Assembly (NCBI GenBank): GCA_930367205.1
Contig: OV884012.1
Span: 155,092,001-155,156,000, forward strand
Direction: 5' to 3'
Origin: Acanthosoma haemorrhoidale
Lineage: Eukaryota > Arthropoda > Insecta > Hemiptera > Acanthosomatidae
Length of the DNA: 64,000 nucleotides
Part shown: in pieces, positions 42,734-53,400 of the stretch
Layout: the number at the start of each line of letters is the position of its first letter
Position numbering within the stretch: the stretch's first letter is position 1
Position numbers and translations under genes: made by a program
The notes under the pieces: model-generated
The model's database searches: none
Told to the model about the DNA's origin: nothing
Seen by the model: only the letters and a program-made list of their open reading frames with translations

Positions 42734-43266
42734 TGTTCCGATAAGAGTTTACAAATTAACAGTAAAATTCTTTCTATTGGGGAACCGACCCCATTTAATG
42801 CTCGAAAAAACACTGCACTAGCAAAAGGTTTAAAAAGTTTACCTTAATTGGCGTCACTTGAGACGCTATGAACAGGCGTAGCGTGGTGATGGCGTCGAGG
42901 AAAGATGGCTGCTGGATCAAGTCGGGAGATGTTGACACAACGGCTGCTAACACTGACTGATAGCACCTACTTTTTTTTTTTTTTTTTTTTTTTATTTCAA
43001 AACCTCAATAAAATAATACAATGTACAGAAAATAAATAATAAAATAATTGGATTACATATTTCTCCTCTTTCTGCATTTACATGCATTTGGCGGAGTGCA
43101 TAATATAATAAAATTTTTATTGTTGTTAAAAGTTCATCGTTCTTATACAACACTAGGTGATGAGGCTCACCTTCTTTTTGTCACCAACACCAACACTAAA
43201 CACTAGGAACAAAACAAAACAACTAAACAAAACACAACAAACTAAATCTCTACCTAGAACCTAGGA

Positions 43267-45891
43267 CTAGAGTGTTCCAGCCGCGACAGCGTCCTGCCAT
43301 CGTTGGGGGAACGGAGCGGGGGTTATAGTGTTAAACACCGGGTTTGTCAAATATTGTAATGAGTCGAAAAATTTGATATGTCTACGCTGGATGAATTCAT
43401 CCACCGTAGGCAGCTCAAATATCTCATGCAGCTCACTGTTCCGTCGCTGCTCGAATGAAGTACCTCTGACCACTTTCATCAGTATACCGTTTTGGAATTG
43501 TTGGAGTTTCTTAGCTGTCGTATACGTCAGATAACGAAATAGCGGTGCACCATACAGCAGAGTAGGCCTGAGTATGCTCTTGTAAATCAGTAGCTTGAGA
43601 CGCAGTGATAGATTGGGGGAAGTCAATAAGTGCGTAAGCCGGTAAGACTTCATGCGTGTATGCTTCAACTTCTTCGCAAAATGGTTACTAAAATGGAGGT
43701 GTCTGTCCATTTTAATTCCCAGATATACTAGGTCGTTGGCTGGTGAATTTTGCTTCGTTCCTACTATGTAACTAGTAGGGAGCGGGCTTTTTCCCTTTTG
43801 AAAAGAGAAAATTGCACAGTCAGTCTTACCCGCGTTTACAGAGATATTGAGTCTCCCCAATCTCTCACTGATCTGGTTACAGGCTGCTTCAGCCTGTCTT
43901 AGAGCTACCTTGGCACTCATGCTGCTGCTGTACACCGCTATGTCATCTGCGAAAGCAGTAACTGTGGTATTTTTGTAGCGGGCTCCGACAATCTCAGACG
44001 TGTATACGTTGAATAGTACAGGGGATAAGACGGCGCCTTGGGGTACTCCACAGGTAAGTGGCACAGCTTCGGAGAAGCTATCACCCACCCGCACCCGCAG
44101 CGATCTGTTTTTCAGGAAGCTAGCCAGAATTGAATATAGTTGTTCCGGGCATTCCCGGTCGCAGAGCATTTGACACAGTGTCCCGTGAGACACCGAGTCG
44201 AATGCTTGGGTGCAATCAATGGAAATCATAGCCGTGGCTATGTTTCTATTCATGTTATGGCTAACTTCTGACTGCACCTTCAGAAGGGGGTGCTCTGCGC
44301 TCATACTGGATTGGAATCCAGTCTGCTCTGGCGGAATGATATCATTTTCCGAGCAGTAATCTTTGAGATAATTCAAAAGAATTTTCTCAAAGATTTTCCC
44401 CATCTGTGGTAGCAGACTGATCGGGCGGTAGTCGGCTGGGTGATCTCCACTTTTGGCTGGCTTTAGTAATGGAAACAAGATGGCTTGTTTCCATGTGTCA
44501 GGAAAGTACCGCAATCTTATACAAGAGTTGTATAAGTTTGCTAGTTGTACTATCCCTCTCCTCGGCATTTGTTTGAGCAGCACTGTTTGTATCCCGTCGT
44601 GCCCTGGTGCTCGGTTTCCCTGACACCGGCGAAGAATCGCCTTGAGCTGCTTCGGTGATACAAACATGTGGTTCTGTTCAGCATCTACCGGAGGAGGCAT
44701 GTGGTAGTATCCCGTCCTAGCCGAAATATCCCTAGCGTAGTGGTCGGCCAGTTTTGTTGCCTGTTGCTCAGCAGTCAGAACATTGTCGCCTTCGTGAAGA
44801 CGGACAGTGGCTGTCTTGCCTTTTGTAGTCTTCAACAGCTTCCAAAACTTTCTGTGATCTCCGTGAGTGCTACGAAGTTTCTCATGCCACTGGGCTGTTT
44901 TCCAGAGTTTCATCAAGCCCCGGATTTGCGTTGTGAGAGAATTCACAACGACCTTGGCTTGCTGATCTCTCGTCCTGTACCATCTATTCTTCCAAGTATG
45001 GCGCAAGGCAATAATTTTAAGAATGTGGTCTGGAGGTGGTCGCAGAGACGGTGGCATGGGAGTGTACTTCGGGATCGCAGTGTTTGCTGCGTCTATGATC
45101 ACATCAGTTATGAAAGTAAGTTGAAGATCTACTTCCTCTTTCGTGCGGAGAACTGGCACCGTATGCAGGTTATGGTAAATTTGCGACCGATACAGATCCC
45201 AGTCAGCACGACGGTAGTCGTATCTCGTGGGGCGAAGGGTCGCCACTTTACCATCCACTGCATACAGTACTGGCCTGTGGTCAGACGTAATAAAGTCAAG
45301 GGCGGTGCAACTAGTGATACGGTGGGGTTGTTTTGTCAGTAGTAAGTCAATCGTTGAAGTAGCCTGCGGGTTACTTCTATGTCGAAAAGTAAAAGTCTGG
45401 GGGTGAACGACCGTAAACGGCGTTCTCAACAGGAGTCTCCCAGCCATGTTTGTTGCGATGTTATACCACATCGTGTGTCTCGCATTGAGATCTCCTACCA
45501 CCCAGTGGTTAGATCTCTGCGAACATGCGTGTAGCAGGGCTGAGTACTCCTGGAGAGATGCGTACGGTCTCCTGTATAGAGCGGTAAGGTAAATGGGTCT
45601 CCCCAAATTTACCTTAACTGTTAAGTGGTGAAGCTTGGGATCAGTTGTAGTCAGTGGTGAAGCCACTTTCTTCCAATTGATACCAAGGCGTATAGCAATT
45701 AGAACGCCTCCATATCCGTTAACCCTTTCAATGGCAGTTGAATAACCTTTAATGTGGAACGATTGTGCAGATACCCTAGTGTCTGTCAAAACTACAATAT
45801 CTGGTCGGTAGAGCGCTAGCAGCACTTCTACCTCATCTATTTTGGTCAGGAGACCATCAACGTTAAAATTTAAAACTTGGTAATCTACCAT
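43267..45891 (-). CDS. Jockey-A ORF2: AP endonuclease-reverse transcriptase (copy 2)
   Basis: 874 aa, colinear with copy 1 and with the same catalytic residues (D37, D134, N136, D204, H205, FADD). Differences seen include VLTDTR for ALTDTR, DISAR for DITAR and APLFRYL for APLVRYL. The Phe version also occurs in the + strand copy at 19 kb, so copy 1 carries the derived residue. ORF1 and ORF2 overlap by ATGGTAG. It is open and probably recent. Confidence 0.9.
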   Translation of the reverse strand: MVDYQVLNFNVDGLLTKIDEVEVLLALYRPDIVVLTDTRVSAQSFHIKGYSTAIERVNGYGGVLIAIRLGINWKKVASPLTTTDPKLHHLTVKVNLGRPIYLTALYRRPYASLQEYSALLHACSQRSNHWVVGDLNARHTMWYNIATNMAGRLLLRTPFTVVHPQTFTFRHRSNPQATSTIDLLLTKQPHRITSCTALDFITSDHRPVLYAVDGKVATLRPTRYDYRRADWDLYRSQIYHNLHTVPVLRTKEEVDLQLTFITDVIIDAANTAIPKYTPMPPSLRPPPDHILKIIALRHTWKNRWYRTRDQQAKVVVNSLTTQIRGLMKLWKTAQWHEKLRSTHGDHRKFWKLLKTTKGKTATVRLHEGDNVLTAEQQATKLADHYARDISARTGYYHMPPPVDAEQNHMFVSPKQLKAILRRCQGNRAPGHDGIQTVLLKQMPRRGIVQLANLYNSCIRLRYFPDTWKQAILFPLLKPAKSGDHPADYRPISLLPQMGKIFEKILLNYLKDYCSENDIIPPEQTGFQSSMSAEHPLLKVQSEVSHNMNRNIATAMISIDCTQAFDSVSHGTLCQMLCDRECPEQLYSILASFLKNRSLRVRVGDSFSEAVPLTCGVPQGAVLSPVLFNVYTSEIVGARYKNTTVTAFADDIAVYSSSMSAKVALRQAEAACNQISERLGRLNISVNAGKTDCAIFSFQKGKSPLPTSYIVGTKQNSPANDLVYLGIKMDRHLHFSNHFAKKLKHTRMKSYRLTHLLTSPNLSLRLKLLIYKSILRPTLLYGAPLFRYLTYTTAKKLQQFQNGILMKVVRGTSFEQRRNSELHEIFELPTVDEFIQRRHIKFFDSLQYLTNPVFNTITPAPFPQRWQDAVAAGTL

Positions 45892-46880
45892 TGTTGATGT
45901 TTACCAGATATCATAGCCATGAGCATTTGGCTACAGAAGTCGACTAGGGCAGTTACCCATTTCGGTGCACATTCAAGGTCTTTACGCTGGTCGTTTGTAA
46001 GAAACTTAAGCCTAGGATCTAGGTACTCACAATTGTTATTTTCCGGAGTGTCCTGCGAAGTTCTGGGGGCAGTTCTTGACGTGGAGGGGGCAGCTCTTGA
46101 CGTGGAGGGGGCAGCTCTTGACGTGGAGGGGGCTGCTCTCGTCTTCGAAGGATGAGCCGTTTCTTCATCTCTAGCTTGAAAGAGCTTGAAGAGCGGGTTC
46201 TGCCAGGCGGGTCTCTGCTCCTTGAACGTCACGACACGAACTATGACGTGGTTAATGGCGCGTATCTTTTTCATTGACTTCAGCGTGACACTGGCATTAG
46301 CTGTTACCAGCACTGGCGCAATGTCCTGTTTGCAACCGGTTGGGTCACTTTTTCTAAGACGTCGCACATCGACGACTTCCGGGATGTTATCTTTTATTAC
46401 GTCTGAAATTTCCTTGATGTCCTCCTGGACATCAAGTCCGAGAATTAAGTATTTATTGTTTCTTTTGCCGCCTCTTGGGGCAAATGAGTGGTACTCCTTC
46501 CCGCCAGTTTCGAGTAAGGCCAATATCTTTACTCGATCCTCTTCCTGATCAGGGTAAATTGTAACACCCTCCTTCGTCTTCCTGAGGGCGAAACTATTTA
46601 TATTAGCTTTTTTGAGCTGGTGCGTCAAATCGGTTGTTGTCTCTCCCGAGACAACAATTGGCGGTGGCTTCCTAGTCACTGGAGCTGTGGGGTTTATGAT
46701 TTCTGGCGTCTCGCTCGCAAGAGCCTGAAATTTGTTCCCGATCTTCGTCGGGTTTTTCGATCTATTAGGTCGCTGGACCTTGACAGTAATTTTAGGGTAT
46801 TCGAAACCCTCGTCTTCACTGTCCGTGGATGCTGTTAGGGTAGCCGGTCGCTTCCTGGAAGCGTCCACTTCCATCTCCAT
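45885..46880 (-). CDS. Jockey-A ORF1 lacking all zinc knuckles (copy 2)
   Basis: 331 aa. Identical in plan to copy 1 ORF1 to about residue 223 (TFKEQR), then jumps to PAWQNPLFKLFQ. An in-frame deletion has removed the three CCHC knuckles and the basic stretch after them. The joint has short microhomology (GGCGGGT / GGCGCCTCTC). The Ser-rich segment has three AAPSTSR repeats instead of two. The frame and tail (SGKHQQW) are preserved. RNA binding by this protein should be impaired; the PRE-like region is intact, so mixing with a full-length ORF1 product is conceivable. Confidence 0.85.
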   Translation of the reverse strand: MEMEVDASRKRPATLTASTDSEDEGFEYPKITVKVQRPNRSKNPTKIGNKFQALASETPEIINPTAPVTRKPPPIVVSGETTTDLTHQLKKANINSFALRKTKEGVTIYPDQEEDRVKILALLETGGKEYHSFAPRGGKRNNKYLILGLDVQEDIKEISDVIKDNIPEVVDVRRLRKSDPTGCKQDIAPVLVTANASVTLKSMKKIRAINHVIVRVVTFKEQRPAWQNPLFKLFQARDEETAHPSKTRAAPSTSRAAPSTSRAAPSTSRTAPRTSQDTPENNNCEYLDPRLKFLTNDQRKDLECAPKWVTALVDFCSQMLMAMISGKHQQW

Positions 46881-47117
46881 TGTTCCGATAAGAGTTTACA
46901 AATTAACAGTAAAATTCTTTCTATTGGGGAACCGACCCCATTTAATGCTCGAAAAAACACTGCACTAGCAAAAGGTTTAAAAAGTTTACCTTAATTGGCG
47001 TCACTTGAGACGCTATGAACAGGCGTAGCGTGGTGATGGCGTCGAGGAAAGATGGCTGCTGGATCAAGTCGGGAGATGTTGACACAACGGCTGCTAACAC
47101 TGACTGATAGCACCTAC

Positions 47118-47528
47118 TTTTTTTTTTTTTTTTTTTTTATTTCAAAACCTCAATAAAATAATACAATGTACAGAAAATAAATAATAAAATAATTGGATTA
47201 CATATTTCTCCTCTTTCTGCATTTACATGCATTTGGCGGAGTGCATAATATAATAAAATTTTTATTGTTGTTAAAAGTTCATCGTTCTTATACAACACTA
47301 GGTGATGAGGCTCACCTTCTTTTTGTCACCAACACCAACACTAAACACTAGGAACAAAACAAAACAACTAAACAAAACACAACAAACTAAATCTCTACCT
47401 AGAACCTAGGACTAGAGTGTTCCAGCCGCGACAGCGTCCTGACATCGTTGGGGGAACGGAGCGGGGGTTATAGTGTTAAACACCGGGTTTGTTAATATTG
47501 TAATGAGACAACAATTGGCGGCCTACTA
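47118..47528 (-). mobile_element. Jockey-A copy 3, remnant
   Basis: T-run 47118-47138, 3' UTR with the GGTGA hairpin and the last ~25 codons of ORF2. A short piece at about 47502-47520 (GAGACAACAATTGGCGG) matches the ORF1 region at 46651 instead. It therefore has a large internal deletion. Its 5' side rejoins the U2 spacer at ACCTACCG (47529), inside the target motif, so it is the third insertion at the same site. Confidence 0.8.
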
Positions 47529-47676
47529 ACCTACCGTTAAGTACGCTCACCTGATAACATTACGGCGTGGGGCGGTGCCGGGAGGCAATACGGAAAAAAT
47601 ACGATACTCATCGCAAAATTATACTTAAATAAAATGTTTTTGTTGAATAATCAATCTACTACTCCCTGTAGATATC

Positions 47677-47715
<39 letters not shown>

Positions 47716-48772
47716 ATGAGATACTTTTTTATTGTTATAGATTGGAATCGGCTAATCAACGGAACATCAAAGGTGGAGCGAGAGCAGCTAGAGCCACCTG
47801 TAGGTCACAACTGGAACCCAATGGGGAGCTACAATTTTGATCTCGAGTCATTACTTACTGAGCAGTAGAGTCATCACCGTTTCTCCTGCACAGAATGGGG
47901 GACAAGGAAAGCTTACAAGTGTGAATAGAGGATAAAATGAGCAATAGTGAGTCTATAAGTAGCACAAAAATAGAATCTCTCAAGACATACTGTAAATAAA
48001 ACGCCCAAGAACAAGACATTTTAAACATCAAGGAAGGTTAAAATGATAGAACAAAATCTAGGTAGCTTCAGCAACGACTCCGTCAAATTAGAAAACAGAT
48101 GTAGTTCAATAGGAAAGTCGTGGTCCGAGTAGAGCAGCAATCGCCAGTGCAACTAACCCTAAAGTTAAAAACAAACCTAATATTAACTTAAATTAAGGAG
48201 AAGCCTAAAAACCGTTGCAATAGTCCAACAAATAAGAACATTTTCACTAACTATTAACTGAAAATCCCGTTATGCGGGGTTTCAATGCAACTAAAACTTA
48301 GAAAAACCGTTGGATTTTACCAACTAACTAACAATAGTATAAAATAACTAAAATCATAATAATAAAAGACAAACTTTAAACTAATATAAACGTTGCAACG
48401 GACTAAATAAATAAAATCTACAACTTAAATTCTAAGAGTTAAGTAGAACCGTTCTAACGGATAAAACTAAAATTAAATCTAACGGTAAAACCTAAATTAA
48501 AACTAAAGGCCAACAGGTAACTAGAAAAGACGATCTGTATTTACCTTTTTTTCTTCGGTGTAAACGATACGTCCCACTCTAATGCTTATTAATACTAATA
48601 CTCCGATGCTTGCTTTATTTCTTAATCGCTTCTTAGCTCATCGAGCCGAGAAGCAATTTCTGAATCGTCCTTTGTTTATTTATTATTAGCATATACATTA
48701 TACAAGAATCCTATGCGTTGAGTGACCAATGCACACAACATCAGGACTTGTGCCGACATGAACAGTACTTTT
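47529..48772 (-). repeat. U2 intergenic spacer with expanded A-tract
   Basis: A complete spacer from the truncated target motif to the 3' end of the next U2. The A-tract that is 8 nt in other units is expanded to about 30 (47684-47712) and the following base context is altered. Otherwise it is near identical to the right-hand array. Confidence 0.9.
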
Positions 48773-48960
48773 AAAAGCCATTCCCGGAGGTACTTCAATA
48801 CCGGGCCGACCCCAGCGGAGCTAGAGCAAGCTCTAAGATCTCCGCCATTTTCCAAAAATCATTTTAAACCTGAGGACCCCATGTAGAGGTCTACCAGAGA
48901 TTAAACTGATAAGAACAGATACTACATCTTTGATCTTAGCTCATAGAGCCGAGAAGCGAT
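48773..48960 (-). ncRNA. U2: U2 snRNA gene, intact
   Basis: About 188 nt. 5' ATCGCTTCTCGGC, stem-loop I, branch-site-pairing GTAGTA (nt 36-41), TCTTATCAGTTTAATC, Sm site GATTTTTGG, stem III (GCGGAG..CTCCGC) and stem IV (CCCGGTATTGAAGTACCTCCGGG with breaks at the loop). The spliceosomal U2 snRNA pairs with the intron branch site. Compared with the usual animal sequence there is one extra A before UGUAGUA (AAAGAUGUAGUA), and the stem IV loop has A for the conserved C. The 3' end is estimated. Upstream DNA is unbroken spacer, so it may be expressed. Confidence 0.93.
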
Positions 48961-50186
48961 AGCACCTACCGTTAAGTACGCTCACCTGATAACATTACGG
49001 CGTGGGGCGGTGCCGGGAGGCAATACGGAAAAAATACGATACTCATCGCAAAATTATACTTAAATAAAATGTTTTTGTTGAATAATCAATCTACTACTCC
49101 CTGTAGATATCACATTTTAAAAAAAACTAATGAGATACTTTTTTATTGTTATAGATTGGAATCGGCTAATCAACGGAACATCAAAGGTGGAGCGGGAGCA
49201 GCTAGAGCCACCTGTAGGTCACAACTGGAACCCAATGGGGAGCTACAATTTTGATCTCGAGTCATTACTTACTGAGCAGTAGAGTCATCACCGTTTCTCC
49301 TGCACAGAATGGGGGACAAGGAAAGCTTACAAGTGTGAATAGAGGATAAAATGAGCAATAGTGAGTCTATAAGTAGCACAAAAATAGAATCTCTCAAGAC
49401 ATACTGTAAATAAAACGCCCAAGAACAAGACATTTTAAACATCAAGGAAGGTTAAAATGATAGAACAAAATCTAGGTAGCTTCAGCAACGACTCCGTCAA
49501 ATTAGAAAACAGATGTAGTTCAATAGGAAAGTCGTGGTCCGAGTAGAGCAGCAATCGCCAGTGCAACTAACCCTAAAGTTAAAAACAAACCTAATATTAA
49601 CTTAAATTAAGGAGAAGCCTAAAAACCGTTGCAATAGTCCAACAAATAAGAACATTTTCACTAACTATTAACTGAAAATCCCGTTATGCGGGGTTTCAAT
49701 GCAACTAAAACTTAGAAAAACCGTTGGATTTTACCAACTAACTAACAATAGTATAAAATAACTAAAATCATAATAATAAAAGACAAACTTTAAACTAATA
49801 TAAACGTTGCAACGGACTAAATAAATAAAATCTACAACTTAAATTCTAAGAGTTAAGTAGAACCGTTCTAACGGATAAAACTAAAATTAAATCTAACGGT
49901 AAAACCTAAATTAAAACTAAAGGCCAACAGGTAACTAGAAAAGACGATCTGTATTTACCTTTTTTTCTTCGGTGTAAACGATACGTCCCACTCTAATGCT
50001 TATTAATACTAATACTCCGATGCTTGCTTTATTTCTTAATCGCTTCTTAGCTCATCGAGCCGAGAAGCAATTTCTGAATCGTCCTTTGTTTATTTATTAT
50101 TAGCATATACATTATACAAGAATCCTATGCGTTGAGTGACCAATGCACACAACATCAGGACTTGTGCCGACATGAACAGTACTTTT
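48961..50186 (-). repeat. U2 intergenic spacer, complete (1226 bp)
   Basis: Standard array spacer between the intact U2 gene and the U2 gene interrupted at 50332. Holds the promoter-proximal block next to 48961 and the U2-like hairpin near its other end. A 61-aa open frame (49069-49254) occurs in every unit but has no coding support. Confidence 0.92.
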
Positions 50187-50332
50187 AAAAGCCATTCCCG
50201 GAGGTACTTCAATACCGGGCCGACCCCAGCGGAGCTAGAGCAAGCTCTAAGATCTCCGCCATTTTCCAAAAATCATTTTAAACCTGAGGACCCCATGTAG
50301 AGGTCTACCAGAGATTAAACTGATAAGAACAG
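50187..50332 (-). ncRNA. U2: U2 snRNA 3' part, interrupted by Utopia-1
   Basis: U2 nt 43 to the 3' end. The target duplication CTGATAAGAACAG (+ reading) is at 50320-50332, against the Utopia-1 3' end AGCAAAAATGAGG. The 5' part is at 57066-57120. Confidence 0.93.
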
Positions 50333-50483
50333 AGCAAAAATGAGGTATATTTGGTGATTTATAAACTGAGTCATGACTTCGCACCACTCTTGTGGTGAGA
50401 TTACATTTTAAAGGATTAATATTTACAATTCACACTATTTGTTTGATATACACATATAATACATTGTGGGATCCCTAACAGTC

Positions 50484-53400
50484 CTAGAGATCCCGTATAT
50501 TGTTAGACGTCTGTTGTAGGACCGGCGTAGGCTGTCCTGCACCCCTCACGTCCAGCCCGGCGTTGTCACTTACGTCTAGCCCGGCGTTGTCGATTACGTC
50601 TAGCCCGGCGTTGTCAACTACGTCTAGCCCGGCGTTGTCAACTACGTCTAGCCCGGCGTCGTCCTGCACATCTCGCCCGGCGTTGACCCTCACATCTTGT
50701 CGGGCGTCGTCTATCTCATCCAGCCAGTCCCACTCGGAGCTTGGTGATAGCATTTGGACGGCTTCGCTTTCCTCTAGCTCATCCCGTAGGCCTTGTAGGA
50801 GCAGGAGATAGTGTTCCCTGAGTGACGGCAATGGGGGCGCCTCGTCTACTGGCAGCGCACTTCCCATGTCACTCCGACTTGATGGTCCTGGGATTCTCGG
50901 CGAGAAGGCGGCCTCGTCTGCTGTCGGCCCAACTCCCCTCACAGCTGTCATTCCTGGTATTGTTCGTTGTGGACTAGGGGCAGCCTCGTCTGCAGGCGGC
51001 AAGATTCCCCTATCCCACCAGATTTTTCCTAGCGGGCTCCAGATCGGTCGTGGATCATGGTTTATCCTCCAGGGCCTTTCCTGACCAGTATCGCCCCAGA
51101 GTCCCGCGTCACTCCAGAGATCGTCATCGTCCTCAAGACCGGCGATGTCCTCAAGACCGGCGTCGTCCCCAAGACCGGCGACGTCCTCACGACCGGCGAC
51201 GTCCTCAAGCCCGGCGTTGATCACCAAGATCTCCTCCACTCGTCCTTCTGTTCTCTGTCCTCGTCTTGTCCCGGTCCGTCCGTCCTCATTCGTCACACCC
51301 TCAGCCATGTCATGTCCTCCCAGTGTGTCCTCAACAACTTCCCCAACGTCCTGGCTCAGGCGTTCCTCATTCTCTTCAGGTTGTGCTTCCATGTCCTCCT
51401 CCTCTTCATCTTGAGGTCTGCACCACCTCACCGGTCTCTGCCTTCTCCCTGTGAGGTGCTCCATATACATGCACCTCGACCACGCGAGCGTCTCGGCTGT
51501 CACGATCCTCCTCATCTTCTTGAGGTATGATCGCGTGGCGAGGCGCTTCAAGATCCTATCATTCTCGACGTCCCACGTCCCCAGGGCACCAACCACTATT
51601 GCTGCCACCTGTGCCCTGGGGTACTCCCTTTGTAACACTTCCTTTGTGCCAGCATACTTGGCCTCTTTTGTTGCCCTGGCTGTGTGAAACGCCTCCATTC
51701 GGTTTTCAAAGGTTACCGTAGCGTCGAGGATGATAGCCTCATCTCCTTTCGCCAGCACCAGATCCGGACGCAGGAGACTACCATCCACTACACTATTCTT
51801 CCCTATTACCCGGTAACCTCTGTTCTTGGCAGTCGCCTCAACGCGGTCGACAATGGCATCATGTCTACGCTGCCTCAGGACGGCGTGGGTATTGCACCGC
51901 CCAATCACGTGCGCAAGACATTCATTTGCAAACCCACACCTCCTGCATCTCGTGTCCTGTAGGACACTGCCTTTTATACACCCGTTCAACGCCACCAGCT
52001 GTAGTCGTGCGCGGTGTATGAACCGCCAGTCCGCGAACGACAGGTACTCCCCGGTTAGAAGAAAATGATTTGAGTCCGGAGAGCACCTGAGGCACTCGGC
52101 TACGCGGCCCTGCGAAATCTTTTGGCGGAGAACAGCTCCTCGCTGCAGCTGCTTCCTTCTTCTCAATATCTGAAGAACCTGTCCCCGCTGGTGGTTCCGG
52201 ACTGCTTCCTCCCCGATGTTGAGCGTTGGGATGTCGTCATGGAACAACCACTTGACACCCATCCGCTTGGAGGCCTGCCTCCCCCTTGTCCAGTGGTCTG
52301 ACGCTTGTCCAGATTTGTCCCTCATCTCCTCAGTGATCTCTCCTGAAAGGAAGGCCCCTACGTCCGAGCGTTGCCCTACCTTCGTTCTTCCTAGGGCGGT
52401 CTTCTCCAGCGCTTGGGCTGCCATCAGGCGGAGTTTCGCGTCTCTCGACGTTAGCAATTTGAACGGCCCATCGATGAGCGCCAGGTCACTCTCCTCAGCT
52501 GCTATCGGAAACCCGCACAGTCCTTCCGACCTAGCGCCATAGATGTATTCGTTGGCGGCTTCTTGAGGCACCGCCAGAGTTCTCTTGATGTCTGCTCTCA
52601 AGATCCTGTCGACTTTCACCCAGTCGCCTTTCTTGATGTGGCCGTTCCTCATCGTAAAGTTAAGCGAGGGGTAGACAAATGATTTAATGGCATCTAGCCG
52701 TTGCCATGGGGCTAGTTTGGACTCCATAATGCCCCTCGCTTTTGCTACTATTTCTTCAAGCTCCGCCTGATGCCTGATTGCTCTGAAGCCGATGGGGTTA
52801 CCCAGGAAGTCATGGGTTTCTCCCTCCCGAATTGGCCTCACTATTGTAGCTCCTATGGTGAACGTAGTGTCCCTCAGTCCCACCGGCACCCTTCCAGTGA
52901 GGTGCATCGTCTTACATTTAGCCGGGTTAACTGTTAGCCCTGTTCTTGCTAGGGCTATCACTGCCTCATCCAGCCGTGCCTGGAGTGTCACTGGGTCCTT
53001 CGCCAAAATTGTGATGTCGTCAGCATAGGCCAGTACGGTGTGTTCCTCTGCTTCCACGTCCAGCTCCCTCACTACGTGGTCCAGGCCGATGACAAATAGG
53101 AGCCCGCTGAGAGGACACCCCTGCTTGATTCCTCTCGTGATGGGTATTGGGCCGATCGTTCCTTCGGGGGAGTCCACGCTGGTGACTGAATTCTCATACA
53201 GGTCCTGGATTACTGCCACCATCACATTCCCTGCACCTCGCCTCCTAAGTGTCTCCGTTATGCACTGGTGGGGGATGGACCCAAAAGCGTTAGCCACATC
53301 CACCCACGTCACACACAGGTCTTTCTTCGTTGCCCGAGTCTCCTTCATCTTATTCTGCAGTACAAAATTGTGTTCGAAGACTCCGTCATGCGGCATGAAA

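Larger units (their letters stand above)
38548..42958 (-). mobile_element. Jockey-A copy 1, full length, at U2 start site
   Basis: 4411 bp with poly(A) (T-run 38548-38570), 3' UTR, ORF2, ORF1 and a 225-bp 5' UTR starting AGTCAGTGTTAGCAGC. Perfect 12-bp GTAGGTGCTATC flanks. Both ORFs are open, so this copy looks coding-competent. Confidence 0.92.
42971..47105 (-). mobile_element. Jockey-A copy 2, head-to-tail with copy 1
   Basis: 4135 bp, T-run 42971-42994. Bounded by GTAGGTGCTATC on both sides (42959-42970 and 47106-47117) and otherwise nearly identical to copy 1. It is shorter because ORF1 has lost its zinc knuckles. It sits in the 5' target duplication of copy 1, so its insertion, or that of copy 1, re-used the regenerated site. 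Confidence 0.92.

Noticed and set aside
49069..49254. A 61-residue open frame repeated in each U2 spacer (also near 57229, 58643, 60057, 61471, 62885)
   Set aside because: Repetition only reflects the 1414-bp tandem unit. The frame is AT-rich and resembles no known family; it is interrupted by the A-tract at 47.7 kb.
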